This document shows, in pieces, positions 55,141 to 60,817 of a stretch of 64,000 nucleotides of DNA. Source of the DNA: Polycyclovorans algicola TG408. Its GTDB lineage: Bacteria > Pseudomonadota > Gammaproteobacteria > Nevskiales > Nevskiaceae. The position numbers and the translations under genes were made by a program. The notes under the pieces are model-generated. The model saw only the letters and a program-made list of their open reading frames with translations, was not told the DNA's origin and searched no databases. Position 1 is the stretch's first letter, and each line of letters opens with the position of its first letter. The stretch is from positions 1,482,830 to 1,546,829 of the forward strand of contig NZ_JOMH01000001.1 of NCBI RefSeq assembly GCF_000711245.1. The letters are read 5' to 3'.

Positions 55141-55416
55141 ATGAAATATCGCATCACGGTGATCGAAGACGACAACCAGGTCGTCGGTGATCTGCGTTAT
55201 CCGACCCTGCACAGGATGCTGACCGCTGCTGAGGGCATGCTGATGGAGACGACCGTCGATCTCAATCTTAATCTGACCGCACCAGGAATCGATATGTCGG
55301 TGCAGTTCGGGGACACCATCAGAGTGTCGATGTGGGTCAATTCTGATCGCCACGAGGATGATGACGACGAGGAGTTGGTGAGGGAATTTGCTGCGAATTT
55401 GATGAAGGCGTTATAG
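55141..55416 (+). CDS. Hypothetical small acidic protein
   Basis: A 91-residue protein. An N-terminal beta-alpha unit (MKYRITVIEDDNQVVGDLRY) is followed by strands and an acidic tail (DRHEDDDDEELVREFAANLM). No family is recognised. It lies between the HD-like gene and kfrA in the same direction. Confidence 0.5.
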   Translation: MKYRITVIEDDNQVVGDLRYPTLHRMLTAAEGMLMETTVDLNLNLTAPGIDMSVQFGDTIRVSMWVNSDRHEDDDDEELVREFAANLMKAL

Positions 55417-55535
55417 CGCCCGAACCACCTGCCGCAGACAGCCGCTCCGCCGGTGTTGTCACATCACCTGGTGTTTCGGCGGCCCAGCTCGCTGACGTGC
55501 CACATCGCCGATGACCTGACCAGAGATCGTGCCCC

Positions 55536-55554
55536 TTGAACGCTGCGGATACCG
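55536..55554 (+). promoter_or_regulatory. Island motif copy upstream of kfrA
   Basis: TTGAA-CGCTGC-GGATACCG, 13 bases before the palindromic operator and 66 bases before the kfrA start. Confidence 0.5.
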
Positions 55555-55567
55555 GCAGAGGATCAGA

Positions 55568-55596
55568 ACGTAATACAGCCCCGTATTACGTAATAC
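55568..55596 (+). promoter_or_regulatory. Probable KfrA operator
   Basis: ACGTAATAC (55568-55576), a six-base spacer, then the perfect 14-bp palindrome GTATTACGTAATAC (55583-55596). It gives three half-sites in phase, 24 bases before kfrA. KfrA proteins autoregulate through such repeats. Confidence 0.65.
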
Positions 55597-55620
55597 GACG
55601 ATCTCCGAGGTCAGCAGAAA

Positions 55621-56211
55621 ATGAACACGAAAGGCGTCACCCAGAAGGACGTTCAAGGCGCCATCGACGCCATCAAGCAGCAAGGGCAGACGCCCACCAA
55701 TGAACGGATCAGACAGCATCTCGGAACCGGTAGCTATTCGACGATCAGTCGTCACCTGAAGGAGCTCTCTGGAGCGGGCTCATGCGAGGCCGGAGCGGTG
55801 CCCGTGGTCCTGCCTCCTGACATCCGTGAACGGGGCATCAAGATGATCACCGAGATCTTCGGAATCTGCGATCAGGCCGCGAACGCCAGAATCGAACTGC
55901 ACCATGCGGATTCGGAAGCCCGCGTGGCCCGCAAAGTCGCCGCCCTGGAGTCGGCTGAAAGCGAGATCACCCGCCTTGAATCCGAGCGTGACGAGCTGAT
56001 ACAGCAGGTTGCGCGACATCGCGACCAAGAGCTTGTCCTTGTGGCGCGCGCAGCGCGCGCCGAGTCACTGATCGAGGAGCGTCAACGCCAACTCGACAAG
56101 GCGCTCGAATCTTTACAGACGGCCATGGACGCCACGGCAAAGGCCTCCGCCGAGGCTGGGCATCTCCGTGGGCAACTGATGCAGCTGACCGACGCGCAAA
56201 CGCTGCGCTAA
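55621..56211 (+). CDS. kfrA: KfrA-family DNA-binding protein
   Basis: A 196-residue protein. The N-terminal KfrA domain holds a winged helix-turn-helix (VTQKDVQGAIDAIKQQGQTP, then GTGSYSTISRHLKEL). From about residue 90 to the end it is a continuous coiled coil (LESAESEITRLESERDELIQ). KfrA of plasmids binds its operator and forms filaments that aid stability and segregation. A palindromic operator and one TYGAA-N6-GGATACCG motif lie upstream. Its presence shows that the right half of the island has plasmid-like maintenance functions. Confidence 0.85.
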   Translation: MNTKGVTQKDVQGAIDAIKQQGQTPTNERIRQHLGTGSYSTISRHLKELSGAGSCEAGAVPVVLPPDIRERGIKMITEIFGICDQAANARIELHHADSEARVARKVAALESAESEITRLESERDELIQQVARHRDQELVLVARAARAESLIEERQRQLDKALESLQTAMDATAKASAEAGHLRGQLMQLTDAQTLR

Positions 56212-56459
56212 TCAGCGTCCCGAGGCGCCTGCAAGCGCAGGGTGGCACGTTGAACTGATCACCTGAAGTCTCGCAGCCTGACCACCGCAGTCAGCGCCTG
56301 TGAGGGCCTGAGTGACCCATGTCGGGCGAGCATCGCCCGACGGCAGGGCTGCGGCTTCACGCAGCCCGGAAACCAAGCGCGACATGAGCAGGGCAGCCCG
56401 GAGAATGGATAACGACATCAGGCCCATCACCCCCTCGCTCACCTGCTTTTCGCATTCCC

Positions 56460-56487
56460 AAAAAGGCCCCCTCCGAAGAGGGGGACC
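56460..56487 (-). terminator. Minus-strand terminator with UUCG loop
   Basis: Read on the minus strand, CCCCCTC-TTCG-GAGGGGG-CC is followed by TTTTT. Seven G-C-rich pairs capped by a stable UUCG tetraloop and a T-run make a strong Rho-independent terminator for transcripts entering from the right. Confidence 0.82.
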
Positions 56488-57592
56488 TGAATCCCGTGGC
56501 CATGAATTGAATGTTGGCGTCCGGGAACCCGGTTTGTGCCGGGTCTGAATAGCTGACGGATACAGATTGTCAGCAGCCGTAGTCGGCCAGCCATCAGGTA
56601 CGTCCTGAGACCGTCGCTGGTTGAAAGGGAGCGCCCCTTGTCCAATCGGAAGCGGACAAATTGTCCGCCTCGCGTTGCTGCCTCCAGTCAGTTCAATGAC
56701 AGGTTTATGATCCAGCTCAACCAGCCTGGTCCCAAGCGTCAGCGTACGGTGCCACCGTCTCGCCTTCGCCCCACACATCTATTGCACGAGTGCCACTCGT
56801 GCCTGAAGCATCCATACGACCGCCGGTCCCTTAGCTCGCAAAGCAGCTGACAAACCGCATCAACCGCCTTCCACGTCGACATGCTTCGTGCTCATCACAT
56901 GTCCACGCCGACGCCCATTTCTGGGAACGCCGCTACTCATCAAGACCGCTCCTGCCAAGAGGCTGATTCCCGGTTACGAACCGGGCACTCCTGGCTTTTC
57001 ACAACTTAGTGATGACACCTGCTTAGATGACGTCCTAAGGATTACATGGGGTTTTCACCTCCGCCGTAGCGTTTCGGGGCTCGCGAGATTCCCAAGCCTT
57101 ACCCCGCCACTTTCTCCCATCATCGGACAAGCCAATCCCCATCCGGGGAACAACTTCACAGGTTTTCCACGCAAAGACTGGTTGCCGTCCCAGCCGTTTA
57201 CACCCTTGAGCTATCACAGACCCGTGTCGCCACGGTGCCTCCTGTCGCCGCCAATCCCATTGGATCGACGCTAGGTCAGACCGGTTGTACGCAAAGGCGT
57301 TTTCCCGACCTGCACAAACCCAGGTGTACGTCGCTCCACCTCTCAAGCTACTTCTGGCTCGCGCCACGGCTTCGCTTGAGGGCTTCACCCAGTCATCCCG
57401 GTTTCATCCGGGTCACGTGCACAACCTCTGCACGCCGGGATTCACGGTGACATGCCTCGTCACCGCTTCGCTGCTTACAGACCATCACAGGGTTTCAGTG
57501 GACATCCTTGTCCACCTGAGACACGCCGGGTAATCCTCACCCATTGCATCGTCCGCATTGCTGCGGCTCCCGTTTCGTTGTCGCCCAATCTC
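56488..57592 (-). ncRNA. Candidate large structured non-coding RNA
   Basis: Read on the minus strand this ~1.1-kb segment is packed with short perfect hairpins. They include 57498-57515 (7 bp), 57446-57464 (6 bp), 57416-57434 (6 bp), 57342-57380 (7-bp outer stem enclosing TGGC-GCGA-GCCA), 57222-57235 (CCGTG-GCGA-CACGG), 57136-57149 (5 bp), 56969-56985 (CCCGGTT/AACCGGG), 56784-56802 (GCACGAGT/ACTCGTGC) and 56652-56668. GNRA loops (GCGA twice) appear in the minus sense only. It ends at the UUCG terminator at 56460. I could not match it to group I/II introns, tmRNA, RNase P or SRP RNA. Size and style recall the large ornate RNAs OLE, ROOL and GOLLD. Confidence 0.42.
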
Positions 57593-57614
57593 AAAAAGGA
57601 GCGAACACTCGCTC
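57593..57614 (-). terminator. Second minus-strand terminator-like hairpin
   Basis: On the minus strand GAGCGA-GTGT-TCGCTC is followed by C and TTTTT. It would separate a short upstream transcript (from about 57.86 kb) from the large RNA candidate, or act as an attenuator within one transcript. Confidence 0.5.
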
Positions 57615-57707
57615 ATTGATGCGACTGGGTCGTCGGAGGAGTCACACCCCCGGCTCCCGTTGCCACCGGACGAGCTCGTTTAAGAGCATCCGGCGACAGC
57701 GGTCGAT

Positions 57708-57869
57708 TTACAGGTTCGTTAAACCTGCGCGATCCCCCCAGCGGGGATCATTGGATGCTTCAGATGCGTCGAGGGTGGCTAGCCCCCGACGTTGCTTGCC
57801 GACTTTCGGCTCCGCAACGGATGGCTGATCCGCCCTCGAAATCATTTGAGGCACTGTCCCGGTATCCAT
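57708..57869 (-). CDS. Possible 53-residue protein downstream of an island motif
   Basis: ATG 57869 overlaps a minus-oriented copy of TYGAA-N6-GGATACCG and opens a 53-codon frame (start MDTGTVPQMISRADQPSVAE). Composition is hydrophilic and not obviously chance, but no ribosome site or family supports it. Confidence 0.25.
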   Translation of the reverse strand: MDTGTVPQMISRADQPSVAEPKVGKQRRGLATLDASEASNDPRWGDRAGLTNL

Positions 57870-57878
57870 GCCTTTCGA
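57860..57878 (-). promoter_or_regulatory. Island motif TYGAA-N6-GGATACCG, minus orientation
   Basis: TCGAA-AGGCAT-GGATACCG on the minus strand, with the same spacing as the plus-strand copies. It points toward the hairpin-rich segment and the candidate RNA. Confidence 0.5.
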
Positions 57879-58148
57879 TGACGATGGTGCTGGCGCATAC
57901 GGCCCCCTCCGCGAGTCGCTCAATCCGCTGCGCGATTCGCTCCGTCCGCTACGGAGGCCGCCGAACGTATGCCGCTGCGCGGCATGGGTCTGTTCGGAAT
58001 CTCAATAAGCATCCTCGCCAAAATCCGCCGCCTATAGCAGCGCCGCATTTCGGCTCGGACCAAGCCCGCTCGCCGCGCCTGATCTCAACCCCCGGTTTCA
58101 GCCGCTGCCCGCTGGCTGCTTCCCGGCAATAGCTGCGAATTCCACTTC

Positions 58149-58167
58149 TCTGAATTCAGTGGATACC
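58149..58167 (+). promoter_or_regulatory. Island motif copy upstream of the basic-protein gene
   Basis: CTGAA-TTCAGT-GGATACCG ends 29 bases before ATG 58197. Confidence 0.5.
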
Positions 58168-58196
58168 GACGGTGCTCCAACCCAACAGGAGCACCC

Positions 58197-58994
58197 ATGC
58201 ACAACCCACTCATCTGCAAACAAGTTGAAGGCGCAATGACGGATATTCAGCGCGCCGCTGCAGCCGGATTCACGTATTGCCGGAGCGGCTTCGTGCCCAT
58301 TGACGAAGCTCAGGCACTGGCCGAAACCTTTGAGCGCCGTCACCAGGTCAGCGCGACGCCAGATCAGCGCAACTACCGCCGCAGCAAGAAGCAGGCGGTG
58401 TACAAACTCATCATGTATCCCGTGCCAAACCGTCAGGAGATTGCCTGGTGGTTGATGAAAACCGAGGGCGCGGATTGCGATAATCCCAAACTCTGGGAAG
58501 ACATCCGCCTGCATCGTCTGGAGTGGATCTGGTGGTATGAGCTGGTCCGCCTGCCGGTGCCTCCCGCACACCGCAAGAAGTACGCGCCAAAGGCAGACAG
58601 CGAGACCCAAAAGAACAAGAAGTCAGACAGCAATTCCAGGAAAAAGGAGAAGGAAGAGAGGGCCCGGATCAACGCGGTCACCTGGACCTGGCGCATCAAG
58701 CCGGTGATCGTCAAAGGGCTCAAGCAGCAGATCAGGTTTCTGGTCACAAAGCAGGATCAGCGCCTTGCCCAACAAGTGATGTCGATCCGCAAGGCACCCG
58801 GATTTCGCGGGATCCGCCAAGACGTCTATGGACTGTATGGGTTCACCAAGCGCCAGTGCCGCATCAAGAAAAAGACCTGTCCCGACATCCCGCAGACCAT
58901 CCCCTGGGTCCGCAACCAGCATTACGCCCGCGTGCCGCTGTCGACCCTGGTTGCGCGTGCGAAGAAGGGGGCCTCCAGCTGGTTCCCTGAGTAG
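58197..58994 (+). CDS. Hypothetical strongly basic protein
   Basis: A 265-residue protein of no recognised family. CAGGAG lies six bases before the ATG. A conserved-looking N-terminal alpha/beta part (GFTYCRSGFVPIDEAQALAE) is followed by tryptophan-rich helices (LHRLEWIWWYELVRLPVPPA), a lysine/glutamate/serine-rich charged linker near residues 125-160 and a basic C-terminal half with cysteines (RQCRIKKKTCPDIPQTIPWV). The high charge suggests nucleic-acid binding. It lies between the non-coding hairpin region and an RHH gene; an interaction with the neighbouring RNA is a speculation worth testing. Confidence 0.6.
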   Translation: MHNPLICKQVEGAMTDIQRAAAAGFTYCRSGFVPIDEAQALAETFERRHQVSATPDQRNYRRSKKQAVYKLIMYPVPNRQEIAWWLMKTEGADCDNPKLWEDIRLHRLEWIWWYELVRLPVPPAHRKKYAPKADSETQKNKKSDSNSRKKEKEERARINAVTWTWRIKPVIVKGLKQQIRFLVTKQDQRLAQQVMSIRKAPGFRGIRQDVYGLYGFTKRQCRIKKKTCPDIPQTIPWVRNQHYARVPLSTLVARAKKGASSWFPE

Positions 58995-59038
58995 GGCTTC
59001 AGCGCTGGAAAGGGCGGTGGCAAGCCGCTGGTCATGTC

Positions 59039-59057
59039 TCGAAAGCGGTGGATACCG
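59039..59057 (+). promoter_or_regulatory. Island motif copy upstream of the second RHH gene
   Basis: TCGAA-AGCGGT-GGATACCG ends 32 bases before ATG 59090. Its right part also forms the inverted repeat GCGGT-GGAT-ACCGC. Confidence 0.52.
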
Positions 59058-59089
59058 CCAACGTCCACACATCATGTAACGAGGTTCCA

Positions 59090-59326
59090 ATGCTGCTGAA
59101 AAAGACACCCAAACTCGAATCTCGCAAGGTTGCCATCAAGTTGTCGGCGGACAACTGGAGGCGTCTTGACCGCCTGACCCGTCAAGCCAAAGAAGCCGGA
59201 CATCACACCCAACTGGAAGAGGCGCTTTCCTTGTCGCTGATCCGCATGTTGAGTCGTGCCGAGCGGGAGCTGGCAGGGATCGTCGGACCCAAAGCGGGCG
59301 GCAATCAGGGTGCACCTGGCGCCTAA
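59090..59326 (+). CDS. Ribbon-helix-helix-like protein, paralogue of the one at 47098
   Basis: A 78-residue protein whose core (ESRKVAIKLSADNWRRLDRL, then SLIRMLSRAERELAG) is alignable with the product at 47098 over about 50 residues. One strand followed by two helices fits a ribbon-helix-helix fold. ATG 59090 has GAGG six bases upstream; a GTG at 59048 inside the island motif would add 14 residues and is less likely. Two such paralogues on one element may compete for the same sites. Confidence 0.65.
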   Translation: MLLKKTPKLESRKVAIKLSADNWRRLDRLTRQAKEAGHHTQLEEALSLSLIRMLSRAERELAGIVGPKAGGNQGAPGA

Positions 59327-59534
59327 ATATGAGGTGAGCGAGAGGGGATGGCGGTGGTCAGGGCTGGCCAAATATCGACCCACCGCCATCCCGGCTGTCC
59401 GGCCTTCGGCCATGTGTTTGAACAACGTCAGAGATCAGCGCGCGGGCGTGATCGGGCATCGCGTATCGGCTTCGATGTCTGAGGCGGGAATAACAATCTA
59501 TGATTCTACAAAGGACAATCATAGGGAGCCGTCC

Positions 59535-60443
59535 GTGCCGAGAGGCGGAACGAGAACAGGCGCGGGCAGACCACCCGGTACGGGCCGGTTCGGCGAGCGA
59601 TCCGTGCAGGTAAGCATCCCGGAATCGCTGGTGCCGCAGGTGGCTGAAATGCTCGCGGCGCAGGCGGTGGAAATCGCGGCGAAGCGCAAACCAAGAGACA
59701 CAGCGCTGCCGTCAGACTACGCGCTGCCCAGCCAAGGGCAGGTCAGGCTCGACGGCCCCATATCTGCGTTGACCCAGCTCACGCGCCTGCGTGAACTGAA
59801 GGTCAGGGCGGCGGTGGTGATTCTGGATCCTCACTACCGTCGTGTGGGGGCGAAAGGGCGCGCTGAGTACCTCGCGGAACTGCTCCCCTTGATCGGCGTC
59901 GCGGGCGACATCGCCGACCACGTGATCGTTTGGGGATTCCCCATGGCCGTGGCGAGGCTGGTAGACCATCAGCCCGCGCATCTGGTGCCGGAAGGATGGA
60001 TCACCTGGGTGTACACGAACTCGGCCAACCGGGCACGCAGCTGGCGTGGCGCACAGCAGGTTGCACTTCATCTCCGTCGGCCCGATGCGAAGTTGCATTA
60101 CGAGTCATTCCTGTCCCAGAGGCATCAGGAAATGCACGCGAGAGGAAAGCTCCCGTACCTGATGACGCACCGTGACGTGATCATCGCCGAGCCGCTGCTA
60201 ACAGGTTTCATTCGCCGGAATGAACAGACCGGATTTCGTGGGGGGCAGAAGCCACTTTCCGTGATCACGCCGCTGTTGATGATGACGGCGCGGCCGGGTG
60301 ATCTTGTCATCGACCCCACGGCAGGATCGGGGACGACTGGCGAGGCGGCGGTGGCGCTGGGATGTGCAGCAATCCTGTCGGATCAGGCGCCAGGCTCATT
60401 GAAGATCGCGCGCAAGCGGCTGGCCTCCTGGCTGATGGAGTGA
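59535..60443 (+). CDS. Beta-class DNA methyltransferase with RHH-like N-terminus
   Basis: A 302-residue protein. An N-terminal segment RTGAGRPPGTGRFGERSVQV with SIPESLVPQVAEML looks like a small DNA-binding arm. The methylase part has motif IV first (VVILDPHY near residue 100), then a target-recognition region (PEGWITWVYTNSANRARSW) and motif X/I at the end (PGDLVIDPTAGSGTTGEAAV), which is the order of beta-class N6-A/N4-C enzymes. DPHY replaces the usual DPPY. GTG 59535 follows GGGAG by seven bases; ATG 59475 would add 20 residues. No restriction gene is adjacent, so it is an orphan methylase, probably protecting the element. Confidence 0.75.
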   Translation: MPRGGTRTGAGRPPGTGRFGERSVQVSIPESLVPQVAEMLAAQAVEIAAKRKPRDTALPSDYALPSQGQVRLDGPISALTQLTRLRELKVRAAVVILDPHYRRVGAKGRAEYLAELLPLIGVAGDIADHVIVWGFPMAVARLVDHQPAHLVPEGWITWVYTNSANRARSWRGAQQVALHLRRPDAKLHYESFLSQRHQEMHARGKLPYLMTHRDVIIAEPLLTGFIRRNEQTGFRGGQKPLSVITPLLMMTARPGDLVIDPTAGSGTTGEAAVALGCAAILSDQAPGSLKIARKRLASWLME

Positions 60444-60481
60444 CCTCGAAATCGGCGCCAATTTACGCCGGACGTAAAAGC

Positions 60482-60500
60482 TTGAAACGGGTGGATACCG
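60482..60500 (+). promoter_or_regulatory. Island motif copy upstream of the pre-recombinase gene
   Basis: TTGAA-ACGGGT-GGATACCG ends seven bases before ATG 60508. Confidence 0.5.
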
Positions 60501-60507
60501 CAGTGGC

Positions 60508-60744
60508 ATGCGTATCTCCCAAGCAGCCCCAAAATCGCCTGCCGACGACCCGGATAACCAGCCGGAAATGCAGCCCGCAACCGATATCAAAAATCGGTCG
60601 GAGCAACAGGCTGGTTTACCTAGTCGGCGTCAAAAGTGGGAGGTAGTATCAGATTTACCGGAATCACTACCGGTCACCATTTGTGAGCTGTCTGTCATCG
60701 TCCAGTACGCCGCTGATCTGCTGGACGAGTTAATGGGGTCGTAA
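60508..60744 (+). CDS. Hypothetical small protein preceding the recombinase
   Basis: A 78-residue protein. The N-terminal half is polar and disordered-looking (PADDPDNQPEMQPATD). The C-terminal half is a likely helix pair (LPVTICELSVIVQYAADLLD). No family is recognised. It lies 73 bases before the recombinase start, where large serine recombinases often have a directionality factor gene, so an RDF-like role is possible but unproven. Confidence 0.5.
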   Translation: MRISQAAPKSPADDPDNQPEMQPATDIKNRSEQQAGLPSRRQKWEVVSDLPESLPVTICELSVIVQYAADLLDELMGS

Positions 60745-60817
60745 CTCAGCACGAACCGTAGCCTCAGGCCGAGCCCCTTTATTTTTGTGGCGCAACACGC
60801 GCCCACTAGGAGAACTT

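Larger units (their letters stand above)
56212..58148. other. Long gene-free interval rich in hairpins
   Basis: Nearly 2 kb between kfrA and the next gene contain no frame with protein-like composition. Short frames exist on both strands but lack family features and ribosome sites. The interval is dense in inverted repeats, has two minus-sense terminators (56460 and 57593) and one copy of the island motif in minus orientation (57860-57878). The candidate RNA inside it is listed separately. Confidence 0.6.

Noticed and set aside
56212-56778. Minus-strand frame of 188 codons after kfrA
   Set aside because: It runs straight through the UUCG terminator and has no protein-like pattern; it is better explained as part of the non-coding region.
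57035-57388. Minus-strand frame of 117 codons in the hairpin region
   Set aside because: Its sequence coincides with many perfect hairpins and shows no family signature; likely a chance frame through structured RNA.
56488-57592. Group II intron without ORF
   Set aside because: I could not find a domain V (34-nt hairpin with AGC/CGC triad and GNRA loop near a GAGCCG/CGGTTC stem) or a GTGCG 5' end.
59256-59534. Upstream extension of the methyltransferase frame
   Set aside because: It begins inside the RHH gene; the ribosome site GGGAG before GTG 59535 and the typical start residues favour the shorter form.
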